A program made the translations under genes and the position numbers. The notes below the pieces were generated by a model. It ran no database searches. It was given only the letters and a program-made list of their open reading frames with translations, and had not been told where the DNA came from. DNA of 64,000 bases, taken from positions 62,439,355 to 62,503,354 of the forward strand of contig OY978525.1 of the NCBI GenBank assembly GCA_963854835.1, in the 5' to 3' direction. The stretch's first letter is position 1. Every line of letters begins with the position of its first letter. This document shows positions 47,531-59,548 of this stretch, piece by piece. The stretch is from Megamerina dolium. Lineage: Eukaryota; Arthropoda; Insecta; Diptera; Megamerinidae.

Positions 47531-48110
47531 AACAACTTCAACTCATCTTACCTCTCCAGAAATACTGTTACCCATTTTTTGTTGAGCATTACTAATGCAC
47601 CTCTCTGCTTCCAGCACTCGGTGAAGAGGTCGACTGACATTCCAAATGTGATATGAACTGGATTTCTGGAACATGAATACGATGATAGATAGTGTATCGC
47701 ACGATATCGTATGCAAAGATGATATATAATTCTAATGAATAAATTTTTGCCGTATTTTCTAATTCTCCTCAATATGGACATTAACTTAGTTGCTTTACAT
47801 CCTATTCCGATGTTCAAGGCTAAATATTATTCATGTCACATTTGTCTTATCCGTTTATAGCGACTGGTAATTTTGGCTATTCTGACAGTCTCACACCGTT
47901 TTCTTTCACTGTCGTTCTTTACGAGACGAAAGTGGAGATATATACATACTGTATGTAGTAGCAGCCTATTCGTAGTGTTGCGAGCCAAAATATGAAATAT
48001 GCACATATGCATATTTTGCTTCGCGATATATTTCCCGAAATTGTGAAATACATATTTATTCGTACACATACCAACATTGCTCGTAGTTGTGATATACACA
48101 ATCCATACTA
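47530..48110. other. Unassigned sequence after the BEL/Pao fragments
   Basis: No coding pattern was recognised. It may be decayed BEL internal sequence, judging only by position. Confidence 0.4.
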
Positions 48111-48350
48111 ATATTACTTATAATTGTGGAATGCCAGAATATTGAGCCAACTGAGTTGCAGTTGGGTGTGAAAAAGTTGACAAAGCACTTTCCCACACAA
48201 CTCATAGTTCTGCACTTACGTAAGCATACCTTTGTAAGCATACATGTTTAGACATTCCATGATAACTAAAATCACGCGGACTACTCATGTGTGTGAATAT
48301 CAAAAAGTTGCCTTCTCACATAATGTACATACGTACACACATACATACAT
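48110..48350 (+). repeat. Repeat shared with 60.5-60.7 kb, leading into an LTR start
   Basis: AATTGTGGAATGCCAGAATATTGAGCC through ACTTACGTAAGCATA to TGTGTGAATATCAAAAAG matches 60,505-60,705 in inverted orientation. The last part resembles the start of the LTR-like sequence at 51,959. It is cut by the poly(A) end of the R1-clade insertion at 48,363. Confidence 0.68.
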
Positions 48351-48489
48351 ACACACATGTGCTTTTTTTTTTTGAACGAGGATGAAACCAGCGAAAGCCT
48401 GTAACACAGACTTTAACCCGCTAAAACCACCTCTCGTCCGAACAGAAGGTTCCTCCTGGAACGACCGCTAAGTATTTTGTTAGGAAGAC

Positions 48490-50140
48490 CGTCATGAGCG
48501 ATTTCGCTCGTAATTCGTTAAGTAGGTTCGTACCTGTCATTCTGCGTTCCATTGCTCTATGGTATTCTATGCGTCGGAGCTCAGTCATCATTCGTGCAGC
48601 TACCGATTGTACTACCAGCCACTTTTCAAGTAATTCCCATATGTGCGATATCAGGTTGCTATTTCTAGGTAATTCTCAAAATGCTTCCTGCATAGCTTGC
48701 CTCTCATTTCCAAAGCGAGGACAGCTGAAAAGGACGTTTTCCGCATTTGCAATTTTACCAGGACATTCAGGGCAGAAAGGGTCTTCCCCGTGCTTAAAAC
48801 GATGTAGATATTACTTAACACATCCATGTCCGCTTATCAATTGGGTTAGATAGAAATCTACTTTACCATGTTTTCTGTTAAACCAAACTACTACGTTTGA
48901 TATCAACCTGTATGTCTATCTACCTTTCACGGATATTTCCCACGGTGCCTCTCTTCCTCTTTTGATGTATTTCTGGCCGATGAGTGAGTTCGCTTCATTC
49001 GGTGCGAAAAGCGCTAGCTACCCGCAGTACACTCAAAAAGTATGTAGATTTGATGCCAGCCATGTATGTAGTTTTCTGTGTTGCGTCAGCCCAAACTGGA
49101 GCTGCATACAGCATGATGGAGCTTGTCACCTTTGCCAGCAATTTCCTTTTACTAGAACGGGGTCCGCCTATATTCGACATTATGCGCGACAAAACATTAT
49201 TCACCTTTGCAGCTTTATCGCCAACCGCGGCAAGGTGTTCCTTAAAAGACAGCTGTGTGTCAATTCGTACGCCCAGGTATCTGATGTGGTTTAGCGAGCT
49301 GATTTCATGGTCACCAACCTTGAAAGTGAAAACCTCGCATACTTTCTGTGTGGTCAGGAGTACCGCTTCTGTTTTTACGGCCGCTAGTTGTAATCCAGCG
49401 CTGTGTAACTACCTCATGATGATGTTATGCATAGTTCCTGCACTTTAGGTATTGTCTTCTCTATTACAACCAGTGCGATATCATCTGCATAGCCAATCAA
49501 CTTGGTTCGGGCCAAGTACTGAGTCTTGTGTAAAGCCACATGAAACGTTATGCTGTTTCACGCCCACATCTGTATCGTATAGCAGTACTCTCTTGTCGAA
49601 GTAGTTAGCGATTATCCGCGTCAGGTACTTTGGGGTGCTACAATTTTCCAGTGCCTGTATGATCTGCGGCCATCTTGCTGTGTTGAAGGTGTTCTTGACG
49701 TCCAGTGTTACTACTGTGCAGTATTTTTTATCACCCCACCTCCACCTTATTCCGCTAGTAGCTTCACGACCTAAAATTATTACCATTTGCACCGCATCTA
49801 TTGTAGACTTCCCTCTGCAGAAGCCAAATTGTGTAGATGCTAAACCATCTGGCCGTTCCAACGTCTCCTGCAAATGATTAACAATTATCCTCTCCAGTAC
49901 ATGGTTGTTTGGTTTTTATAGAAGCACGAGTCTCTGACGTTTCCACATAGGAGGAAAAACACCCTCACGTAGACATTGTCAAACATCGTTGCAAAAATAC
50001 TGGTGTCCGCTTTGATAGCTGCCATCATTGCTACATTAGGAACGCCATCGGGTCCTGGAGCCCTATTATCTCCCACTTTATTCAAGTTAAGTAACACTTC
50101 TTCTGCAGTTACCGCAGAAGAGGGGGGCACAATACATTTA
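48490..50140 (-). pseudogene. R1-like ORF2 reverse transcriptase without endonuclease
   Basis: Joined directly to the ORF1 knuckles with no endonuclease or YWW-type linker. Seen in order: SAVTAEEVLLNLNKVGDNRAPGPDGVP, LERPDGLASTQFGFCRGKSTIDAV, VVTLDVKNTFNTARWPQIIQAL, CGFTQDSVLGP, the LIGYADDIALV-like region near 49,470 in a different frame, ALSRIMSNIGGPRSSKRKLL-type thumb sequence near 49,150, and a C-terminal Cys/His region (CPECPGK near 48,760) to about 48,500. Stops and frameshifts throughout. Confidence 0.8.
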
Positions 50141-51050
50141 CTGTCTCTCTTTATTGCTCTCTGATGTTCGGGACAGCGCGTACTTAGCCGCATGGTTACC
50201 TCCACATAGTGCGCATTTCTGGGCGTTTTTACAGCCGGCCGCTAGGTAATCCTTCTGACCACATTTTCTGCACATAGATCTACGATCCACCTCTTCTTTG
50301 CAGTTTCGCGCCAGATGGTTATATCCCCAACATTTCAAGCACCTTATTGGTGAGATGCAATCACGTACTCGTCAAAAAACCATCCTATTCAGATCCACCG
50401 TGCTTTTAGTACCTTTGCAACGTCCACCACTGGTAGACTGATGTAAGCTGTTTGGGTACCTTGTCCTATTTTCATGTTACGGACATCTGACTTGTCCGGT
50501 CGCCGAATGTCACACTGTGCATATAAAGCTTCATATACCTCTTTTGTCGTTGTTACCTCATCAAGGTCTCTTAGTTGAATCGTGCTGCAGTGAGTTTTTA
50601 CTACAACTTCCGCCGATTCGCATAACACTTCCTTTACAGCCGTCTGGAATTCTACCGTGCTCCGTTCTGGTGCTCGCTTTAGTTCCAGGAGCAGTTCATT
50701 TTTCGCTCACCGTCGCACAGTCCTTACATTTTCTCCTAATTTTTATTTTTCTTAATATATCTGCATACATGATGGATGCTGATGCCGCTATGATGAATGC
50801 GTCTGGTTCAGCTTTTACACCAATATCTTTAATCTGCTTTTTTTGTACTTTCGTCCACTTTTTTGTGGTTGTGTCCTTTCCAGTATTCTACCGGCCCTTG
50901 CATTCATATTCTCCTGTTGCTTACTTTTATTTTCCACCACTGGTGTCACGGTGCTTGCTGCATTTGGTGGTTTAACCTGGGATGCCTGACTTGGTACATT
51001 TTTCGCCTTGGTTTGCAATGTATGACGCTTCATTGGGGGCATTTCATATT
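50138..51050 (-). pseudogene. R1-like ORF1 (gag-like), degenerate
   Basis: Includes a lysine/proline-rich N-terminal part, the conserved central block around IQLRDLDEVTTTKEVYEALYAQ, VRNMKIGQGTQTAYISLPV, and the knuckles KCWGYNHLARNC, CRKCGQKDYLAAGC and CALCGGNHAA. The knuckle spacing matches R1-group ORF1 proteins. The second knuckle has lost its usual His. Several frame breaks; the start was not determined. Confidence 0.78.
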
Positions 51051-51958
51051 CATTTTCTTGCCTCCTCTTCTCATCTGGGGCCTGTATAGCTCATGGTGAC
51101 GTTTGAGTGCAATTGTTCTTCTATATCACTCTTTTTGCCTCCTCGTCTTTTTGCTCTATGGCAGATAGTTCGTACAACGCCTTGATACTATCTTTTGTAT
51201 TTCTCATCGGCTGATGGATTGAGCGTCTTTTTCTAGGCTTCTTATTTGTTCACCTAGCTTATGGAACTGTTTTATCACCTGTTTTGTGTTCTACAATTGT
51301 GATATCCGTTGTTTCCGTAGCTTTTGGAGAGCACGGAACTATGTTGATCCTTTTGAATGGGTTTTCGGTATCCTTTGTCGACTTATCTCCTGGTAATATG
51401 TTGCTGATGTTACTGCTGCTATCGTTGTTAGTTTACTTTATTTTCTCCATTTACTTTTTGTACCAGCGCATCATGTGTAGGGGGACGGACCGGTTCCGGA
51501 TACCCATCGCGGCTTACACCTCGGCAGAATAAGGCTCACATCACTCTCTTTAACTCAACAGCAGAGTAAACTGTTCAGGTTCCGAGGAACTTCCAGTGCG
51601 CCGCAGAGTGTGCCAGTCAATCTAACAACCGCAACTAACATTGTGTACAGACGCTGACCAGGAAGCCGTCCACTATGGAAAGCGTCGCGCCTGGACTTTT
51701 GTTGTAATAGCTTTCTAAGAGGCGGTGTCGATTCGCCACAGTCACAGGAACATCATAGGATATGCTAGCTTTTATACCGCATCCTCCGCTCCTGCCGCTC
51801 ATCGTCGGGAATTGCTTATTCGTTTAAACTTATCTCGCAACTAACCTGCTACTACAGGCCGTCTGGTTATAGGCGACATACCGACCCCCCGGTAGCTTAG
51901 AGCCCAGCTATAGTACCCGATCCCGTAGGATCAGACCGTCTGGGATACACATATGTAG

Positions 51959-52400
51959 TGTGAATATATTATTGTATGTTTTATGTTGGTATGTGGGTAG
52001 ATCGATATATGGCTAGTGTTAGAAAAATGATATATAAGCTGCCAGCTTACTGAAGGCAGTCCCTTTTTCTGTTGTGAGTCTTATACCGAGTTGTGAAGTG
52101 CTAGCGTGCAAGAAATTGTAAAATACTGCGATCCTTACGAGGCTCTCCAGTATTAGTGTAAAAGTGTAAGAAATTGTAAATACTGCGATCCTTACGAGGC
52201 CCTCCAGTATTAGTGTAAAAGTGTAAAATTGGAAGTAATACCAGGAATAAAGCGAAATCCCAAAATCGCAAGTATCGTATAATTGATAAAGTATAATTGT
52301 TTTATTTCAGCTAACTAGTGTGTTAGTCTCGAAGGATATTTAGGAGCTTAGGTCTTGGTGCGAATCTTGGGCGTTACATCCTTGAGTCTAGCCGTTAGGT
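51959..52400 (+). repeat. LTR-like sequence with TATA and AATAAA signals
   Basis: Begins TGTGAATATATTATTG, has TATATAAGCTGCC near 52,030 and AATAAA at about 52,244, and ends near ...GCGTTACA at 52,378 or shortly after. Inverted sequence at 60,150-60,530 shares the start, the ACTGCGATCC(T/G)TACGA segment and the tail GAAAAATAGTAC. The order BEL-type coding, shared repeat, then this LTR suggests a BEL/Pao 3' LTR; the link is inferred from position. Confidence 0.6.
52110..52224. repeat. 58-bp tandem duplication inside the LTR-like sequence
   Basis: Units 52,110-52,167 and 52,168-52,224 (AAGAAATTGTAAA, ACTGCGATCCTTACGAGG) differ at about two positions. The related sequence at 60.3 kb has a single unit, so the duplication is specific to this copy. 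Confidence 0.85.
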
Positions 52401-52890
52401 AATTGGTGAGTGTTGTGAAAAATAGTACGCAACAGTAGTATCATGTATCTGAACTCCAGGTTTTTCAACTACGTTGATATACCTTTCCCTCCCATCTGCC
52501 CTACGACCATTGATAATAGTCTTAAATTCTCTACAAATCTTTATTTCTACGATAGATGGAAAAGTATGCATGAATTTAAGGATTAGATGCATATCGAGTA
52601 CTATTCTGGACGGTCTCTAATTTTAATTTTTTGAATTAGAAATTTATTTGTGTTACCTCTCTCATTATTATTCTTTTGCTGCTAACTTTAAGTTGTATTA
52701 CTTTACGTCTTTGAATATACTTTTAATTTAGTTTGAAAATTTTCTTTATCTCTTTATTTTTTCTATTTTTTTATCTTTTATAATTATATTTTTATTGTTC
52801 TTATTTCTTTTTATCTTTCTATCCCGGTAGTAGGTATTGCGTCTTCTTTGCACTATTCCTGTAAGGGGGGCGGAATGTCTACGACAGAAT
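52400..52890. other. Unassigned AT-rich stretch
   Basis: Minus-strand sequence near 52,440-52,590 gives an open stretch I do not recognise; 52,600-52,830 is low-complexity T-rich. It may be decayed sequence following the gag, but no protease or RT motif appears. Confidence 0.4.
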
Positions 52891-54026
52891 TTATAAATAG
52901 TGAGTGTTATGGTAGGAAGACAGTTCGATGCTCTTCCTCGAAAAAATTATGCTCTTCTTCTTCAAATTTAACTCAGTGTGTCTTTCTTCTTGTTCTCTTT
53001 GCTTTCTCTTTATATTGTCTACTTCAATAGGTTCTTCCCGGTTTTGCCTAAGTTGATTCCAGCGATTTTGGCCGGAATTTGGCCTAGGGTGTCCTACCTG
53101 TTGGGGCATATGAAATTGACCTGAATTGTTTTGATACCCTTTGTTTTGGAAAATATTTTGTGGATTCTGTCTTCTATGTGATGACATATTTCCGTATTCC
53201 TGATTTTGTTTCATCTGTCCTGAGTTACCTTCTCTATAGGAAAAATTTTGTTTTTGTCTGATTTGTCCTGAGTAGCTATCTATGTATCCTGTGTGTTTGT
53301 TAAAATATTGTGGATTTTGGTTATTGGTTTTTGATCTAGGCCACTCTTTAGAATATGATTTGTATAATTTTCTGTATTTCGGTCTAATACACGTATCTTC
53401 GAATCTTCTTTGGTTCATTATAAATATTATTTGCGCTAGTTCTTTGTGTTCATATATTTTATCTAAAAGTGTCCCCTGCGTCATTTCCTTAATTGTATTT
53501 ATTAAAAGACTGTCAATGTTTGTTAATTCTATTCCTTGTCCACCTTTATAATATACAATAAGTTCATCTGTCTTATACTTAATGTTCTGAAATTCAATTG
53601 CCAGCTCAGTTACCGAATATACCCGTAACCCGTATATATTTGTTATTCTCCTGTAAATTTCATACGGCTCAGTGTCCGGTTTATATCTCATCTTTAATGT
53701 ATTCTTGATCATTGTCCAATTATCTGGTTCCGGGATGTTGATTATAACGTTTTTAGTTCTCCTTGTTCGGTCCTGTAAAATATCATCCTTGTAGCTTCCT
53801 TCCTCAGTTCGCTATTGTTTATTGTCGACAAAAGGTATTCTGCGCCGCTAAAGAATGAGTTTATTGTTACGTCGCCGCGGCCTGTGAATACTGGTAGGTG
53901 TGCTATATTCTTGAATTTTCGATCCATTTTGTTGTTATCGGCTGGTTGTTGTTGTTGTTGTTGTAACTCTATATATGCGTTCTTCAGTTGTTCTATTTGA
54001 TGTTCCCTTCTCGCAAGTTTCTCCAC
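52891..54026 (-). pseudogene. Errantivirus/gypsy-type gag with a frameshift
   Basis: Structural protein of an endogenous Ty3/gypsy element of the 17.6/297/ZAM-like insect group. The upstream segment (53,742-54,026) has a glutamine run and then LPVFTGRGDVTINSFFSG; the downstream segment (52,891-53,712) begins near TMIKNTLKMRYKPDTEPYEIYR and continues through LLINTIKEMTQGTLLDKIYE and RRFEDTCIRPKYRKL to an Asn/Gln-rich, lysine-rich tail. The two segments are in different frames, a one-base difference near 53,745. No pol or env region of this element is seen. Disrupted and not functional as read. Confidence 0.8.
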
Positions 54027-54129
54027 CTAGTCTACTTGTGGTATGCGAGTCTGATCCTGTGTCATCTTTTATCTTATGTCGTGTTCGTGTTGCCTCCTTG
54101 ATTTTATTTTGATTTTTTCTCAAAAACAA

Positions 54130-54234
54130 CAACAAATTATATTGTGATCACTGCACTGTCACTTTTCGTTGCTTAATGTCGAATTAGGTTAGTGGTGTCA
54201 ACAAATTATATTGTGATCACTGCACTGTCACTTT
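54130..54234. repeat. 36-bp direct repeat in the errantivirus leader
   Basis: CAACAAATTATATTGTGATC followed by ACTGCACTGTCACTTT occurs near 54,130-54,166 and again near 54,199-54,234. This is between the primer-binding site and gag of the element above. A leader duplication; its role, if any, is unknown. Confidence 0.8.
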
Positions 54235-54370
54235 ATTATTTTATTTGTTTATATCCTAGAGGGTCCGGTCAACTTCCTGAGTTGGTTACGGAATTGCAGG
54301 ATTATATTTGGGTGTTATAATTTTAACAACATTTTTTTTCGATCACTATCCTTTCTTCTTTTGCTGAAAG

Positions 54371-54387
54371 GACTAACGACTGCGCCA
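54371..54387 (-). other. Primer-binding site of tRNA-Ser type
   Basis: The minus strand reads TGGCGCAGTCGTTAGTC, close to the tRNA-Ser-complementary primer site known from 17.6/297-type gypsy elements. It lies about 350 bp ahead of the gag, in the expected place and orientation. Confidence 0.75.
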
Positions 54388-54390
54388 CTT

Positions 54391-54740
54391 TTGTTTTGAG
54401 ACACTTTAAAAGTATTTTAAAAAAATTATAAATCAAAATGGTTTAAGCTGACTCAACTTGAATACTTGAGGATTCAGTCCAAACTGATTATTTTCTTTAT
54501 TTCCAGTTTTAATGAAAGTTACAATATTAGTGCTTAATCAGAACTTAAATAAATGCTTAATCAGAAATTAAATATAATTTACAATATTATTTATCGATTT
54601 GCATTGTGCATTGATTTTCTTCTATATTACTTATTGCAAGAGTTGCATTATCTTGGAATTTGGTTTTGTTTTATGTTTTGGTTTTTATATTTAATATAAA
54701 TTTGTCAATATCGTTCGATGCTGACTGTGCATTAATATGG
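54391..54740 (-). repeat. Probable errantivirus 5' LTR
   Basis: AT-rich sequence immediately beyond the primer site, with GAAATAAAGAAAATAATC on the minus strand as a possible poly(A) signal. Expected by position to be the LTR of the gag-bearing element. No second copy exists in the window, so its outer boundary is a guess. Confidence 0.5.
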
Positions 54741-54774
54741 GTAGGTAGGTTATTGTCATAACACGTAACTCGCG

Positions 54775-55140
54775 CTGTTGTGGTGATTAGGGGTGAGTGG
54801 GCGATCTGTCATCACCGATTATGCCAGCTCTCCACTCGCTTCTAGAAAACAGTGCGCGATGTTGTTTCATTTTGGTGTATAGTGATTTATGTATAATTGC
54901 AAGCGTACTGAAGCCTACGCACAAGTATCAGGGAAGGCAGACAACCTGTCAATTAATTAGTTAGTTGTTTATTTCGACATGTGTGTGCACATCGTTTAGT
55001 AACCATTCATGCCTGAATGCATTTTGTGAGTACATCCTTACTCGATTGAGGAATAACAGCAAGCGACAACAACCTCATTCACTACCATGCAGCCACCACA
55101 ACATCGCAGCTCTCCGGAATTCCCACCCCGTCTATTTAGC
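54775..55140 (+). repeat. Repeat D, internally deleted copy
   Basis: Starts GTTGTGGTGATTAGGGGTGA, shares CATCACCGATTATGCCAG, AACAGTGCGCGATGTTG and the CGACATGTGTGTGCACATCG segment with 36,560-37,205 (inverted), lacks about 100 bp near the (GA)n tract, and ends at the CCACCACAACATCGCAGCTC leader. Confidence 0.65.
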
Positions 55141-55149
55141 GGCTATAAT

Positions 55150-55440
55150 TCATTTTGACTAAAAACATGGCAGATGTAGGTTTTAGTCATGGTAACGAAT
55201 TACCAGCAGAACACGCTCCAGCTAAGAAGGTGTTATATTCGGAACCCGCTGGAGGACGGCGCAGAAGAGGAAGACCAAACCTCCGGTGGAAAGACCAAGT
55301 ACTGGAGAACCTGACGGCGCTTGGAATTTCTAACTGGCGCCAGCTAGCGAAGAACAGAGATGGCTGGCGAAGCATGTTATTTTCGGCCTAAATCGATATT
55401 CGGTTGTTATGGCCACATAAGAAGAAGAAGAAGAAGAACG
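55150..55440 (+). pseudogene. RTE-like 3' end with (AAG)n tail
   Basis: About 70 codons of the C-terminus of the RTE-like protein (GGRRRRGRPNLRWKDQVLENL, then NWRQLAKNRDGWRSMLFSA), a stop at 55,389-55,391, then a 3' end GGTTGTTATGGCCACATAAG and a (AAG)n tail. This is the best-preserved 3' end of the family seen at 29.3 and 57.2 kb, here 5'-truncated to under 300 bp. Confidence 0.82.
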
Positions 55441-57157
55441 AATTACCAGCTCTTTTATAAATTTTGTGTGAAATTTTAATTATTTTGTTTATACTTTATA
55501 GTTTAAATAATCATTATGTCCAGATATATAAATATATATGTATATAATTTAATACCACAGCTTTTGAATGAATGAACTTATATGCATTCCTGCTACTATA
55601 CAATCGCTAAAAAAGTGAAAAGAAAACAAATTTCTGTTATTACAAAACATATATATTGTTATATGAGTGAAAAAAAATATCATATAACAATGAAAAAATG
55701 TTTCTCAAAAGAAAAATAGCAGGAATAAATTCCTGGAAATCATTATATTTTGTCGCTAGCTATTATTATTCTGTCAAATAGATGTTTATAATGTTCCAGA
55801 TGAAGAGATAAAAAAAAACATTGTACTGCGGATGTAATTGTATGATTTTATTTTTATCCACTCCTCAAGGTTCTTGACACTTGCTTGTACTCGTATGCGT
55901 TGAATACGAATAAGCATATCAATTTTGTTTCGCACAACCTGTTAAGCACACTTTTTGATCAAAATAAGTTATGACTACCATACGAGCATCTTGCCATTGG
56001 TATATTTGCGTAATAAGATGTGATAAATATTGAACAAACAATTCCACCCTAAATAAGATATGAACAATTAAATATTATGCTATATTACTATAATATAGAA
56101 AACTTTAAATTTTGGCTCCTGAAAATTTTTTTATTTGCCACTTAAATTTGTGCGCTTTATCATCGTTTGGCAGAGAGTGCGGGCAATAATCATCACTGGT
56201 TCTGTCAATAATAATTGAAACACTTATTTTATATTAACTACATGCAACAACAACTTATCAATCAATACTTCTATTTAAAATGTTTTAGTGTACTTCAAAT
56301 TTACGTCGTTATTTTATTGTGTTCTGTTTACTCGGTGAATATCGAAGTTGAATTAATTAATTCGTCAATAAACTCGCCATATGTATACTCTGTCGAAACA
56401 CTCTAGGATCTTCTTTTATCGTTATCGAGTTAAGGGATAAACTGATTTGGAAAATCAATTTTTTTTTTTTCATTTTCCAAGACAACGAGATTGCTGCCAG
56501 GAACGTACTTTATGGACCTGGGTTCGATGATTCAGTGTAAGATACAAAAAAAATTTTTTTCTCACTTTTAGAAAAAAAAAAACTTCAAACGTGTTTTTTT
56601 TAAAACCAATTTTTCGAAGTCCGTGAACACGATCCAGCAAAATTTACTCGACCGATTCTTTTCAAACTTGAAACATACTTTCTTGGTTTTGCTCAGCTAT
56701 TAAACATCAAATTGTTATTCCTGGAAATGGAAATGGAAATACACACTTTTATTACATACATTATATTTATTCATTTCATAATACTTACTAAAGTTGTTAG
56801 CACACTAAACTTTACTTTGTAATTCCCCTTAAGTATAATATTTCGACCCAGAATTAGGGATTGGACGATACCTCAGAGTATCAATACTTACTAGTACACA
56901 TTTTAAATTTTAGCTCTTGACATCGAGTACCAAGTAAGTATCAAACAAACAGTATCGATATTTACTCGGTATTGCAAGTAATCTTGGAATAAAACCGAAC
57001 AGTTGCTTTCTAGGTTTTGTTATTAATATAAGAAAATAAATTTATAAGTTTCTAACGTTTTATAAAGAAAAATTTCGTAATAAGACTTATTTGAACCAAC
57101 CACTTTTATTTATATATACATATATATATTTTTTATTATATATACATTATAATGTTA
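55440..57157. other. AT-rich stretch, no gene recognised
   Basis: About 1.7 kb. It contains poly(T) and poly(A) runs near 56,460-56,590 and short open frames without recognisable motifs. No support for a gene or named repeat. Confidence 0.5.
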
Positions 57158-59482
57158 CTTACATACTTACTTAAGTGGGCATTACAATCGAAAATCGATT
57201 TAGGCCGAATCTAGCATGCCAGCCAACTGTAGCTAGCGTCAGTTAAAAATTCCAATCGCTGTCAAGTTTTCCAGTACTTGGTCTACCACCGGAAGTTAGG
57301 TGTCCATCTTCTGCGTCTGCCAATATAACACCTTAGCCGGAGCGTGTTCCTTTATTCACTAGGGTAACCGCTGAAATTTAATTTCCTTTGCTATGTCAGT
57401 GTCGGCATAGAGCTCATACAGCTCATGGTTGTACCTTGCAAAACTAGCATTCTATCATATGAGGTGGAAATAGTCCAAGCTTCGTATATGTAGGGACAGG
57501 CACGATGAGAGACTTGTAGAGTGTGGTTTTCGCTTCTCGAGAGACGGATTGACTGCTCAATTGCTTACTTAGCCCAAAGTAACACCTTTCAGCAAGAGTG
57601 GTCCTTCTCAATATCTCCAGGTTGCTGTCATTACTGCTGTTAATGCTGTTTCCAAGATATATAAACCCTCACTACTTCAAAAGCGTAGTTAACAACAGTG
57701 ACGTGCTGTCCAAGATGACTCTTTGTTTGTTGACTATAGGTCGTACATCTTGCCCTCGTTCACCGTAAGAGGCAAAACGGTTTTTCCAACTCTGAGAATG
57801 CTGTAGTGACTGCTCGCGTGTTCATGCCTATTATGTCAATATCATCGGCATAAGCTAACAGCATGATTATTTTGTTGAAGTTAGTCCCATTATGTCGTAG
57901 AGTAGCAGCTCGTATTATGTAATAATATAGTAATAACAATGAAGATGTCACACGATAACGAATCGCCTTGTCTGAAACAACGATTGGTATTATACGGCGA
58001 ACTCCGAACTCAGACATTGTTGTGTAGAGGTAATTCCCTGCCGGACTGTCGGAAGCGGGATTATAATCAACAAATAGATTGTGTGTGTCGATTTATTTTT
58101 CTTGGGTCTTTTCCAGGATTTTGCGCAGTGTGAAAATTGGGTTGATGGTAGATTTACCAGGTGTGAAGATACACTTATAAGGTCCAATCAGGTTCTTAAG
58201 CATAGACTTTAATCTTTCACACAGTGCACTCGATAGAACCTTGTATACGATGCTAACAAGACTTATTCTACGGTAGTTGGCGCAAATTGTAGGGTCTTCT
58301 TTCTTATGTATGGGACAGAGAATATTGCGCATCCAATCATCGAGGATGCTTTCATCCGACCATATTCTGCTTATGAGCTGGTGCATGCAGGCGAGCAGAT
58401 CATCGCCTGCGGTCAAACAACTCGGCAGGCAGGACATCAACACCTGCAGCTTTGTTATTTTTCAACCTAGAAATGGCCTCTCTGACCTCGTTATGGTCGG
58501 GTGGTGGAACACCTACACCATCAGCCGTGATTGGGGAGTTCGGGAGATCTCCTCCAATGGCGGGATTTTTCGAGGGTCGCCATTCAGCAACGTAGAGAAA
58601 CGTACCCTCCATAAGCTCACTACACTCTGGACACCTGTAACCAGATGCCCATTGTTGTCATGACAGGAAGAGGCTGGATTTAAACCACCACGCTGGATCT
58701 TCTCAAAGAATTTTCGAGTCTTATTCCTGTCTCTACACATCCCTATCTTCTTACACTCGCACCTTTTCAGCTCTCTCTTTATACGTCTGAAAAGATGTCT
58801 CATCGCGCTCCTCTTATCTCTGTACCGCTCTTTAACAGCGTAACACCTGTACGCAGGATTTTTCTGTAGGCGGCATCTTTGTCTGCGGTAGCGTCGCGGC
58901 ACTTCTGATTTTACCACTCATTCTTCAAAGGCCGGTGGAAAGCGACTACTTCTTCAGCAGCAGTATTCATAAAGTTGGATATATGTGTCCACCCTACTTA
59001 TGTATCATCAAGAAGGGTGTTCGGGATAAGCAGATCCGATAATCGAGTGGTCAAATCATTTGCTGATTGCAGCTGATTGACGTGTTCGCACCTTAGCTGC
59101 AACAAGGTAATGATCCGAGTCGATGTTGGCACATTGTTGGCGTGTTGGTTTTTCGTTCGTTGCTCTGGAGACAGCCACGTCGCTTTATGAACGTCTTCTG
59201 GATCTGATACTATTAATTACCATGTTCCTTGCTGCGGCGAAGTCGATCAGACTCATTCCGTTATCGGAGGTGTTCTGGTGGAGGCTGAATTTTCCGACAG
59301 TTGGACCGAAGGCACCTTCCTTGCTCATCCTGGAATCGAGGTCGCTGAGCACGATTTTGATATCCTGGCCGGGGCAGCGGTCATAAACTTCTTCGAAGTG
59401 CTGAAAGAAGTTTTCTTTGGTTACATCGTCCTTCTCAACCATCAAGGCGTGTGCGCATATTAACCTGATGTTGAAAAAAATA
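57158..59482 (-). mobile_element. RTE-like non-LTR retrotransposon, degenerate copy
   Basis: Minus strand, same family as 29,305-31,960. Endonuclease: VEKDDVTKENFFQHFEEVYD, VLSDLDSRMSKEGAFGPTVG, SLIDFAAARNMVINS. Linker: KERYRDKRSAMRHLFRRIKRE, CRDRNKTRKFFEKIQ. RT: VREAISRLKNNKAAGVDVLPAEL, HQLISRIWSDESILDDW, LCPIHKKEDPTICANYRRISL, LIGPYKCIFTPGKSTINPIF and catalytic LLAYADDIDIIG near 57,833-57,868. The 5' end is cut within the endonuclease at about 59,482. Frameshifts and stops throughout, but domains are easier to read than in the 30-kb copy. Confidence 0.86.
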
Positions 59483-59548
59483 GGCCATTTGGGGCCTATC
59501 AGTGTAAAGTATTAGAGAAGTACATTTAAGCAAAAAATTTGTATTATA

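Larger units (their letters stand above)
48363..51905 (-). mobile_element. R1-clade non-LTR retrotransposon copy 2, endonuclease absent
   Basis: About 3.5 kb. A run of T at 48,363-48,374 is the element's poly(A) tail. The 5' untranslated part at 51.6-51.9 kb (GCTACCGGGGGGTCGG and GTCAGCGTCTGTACACAATG on the minus strand) matches the copy at 7.85 kb, so they are one family in opposite orientations. Flanking sequence on both sides is related to the repeat/LTR at 60 kb, so it landed in or beside that older element. Confidence 0.82.
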
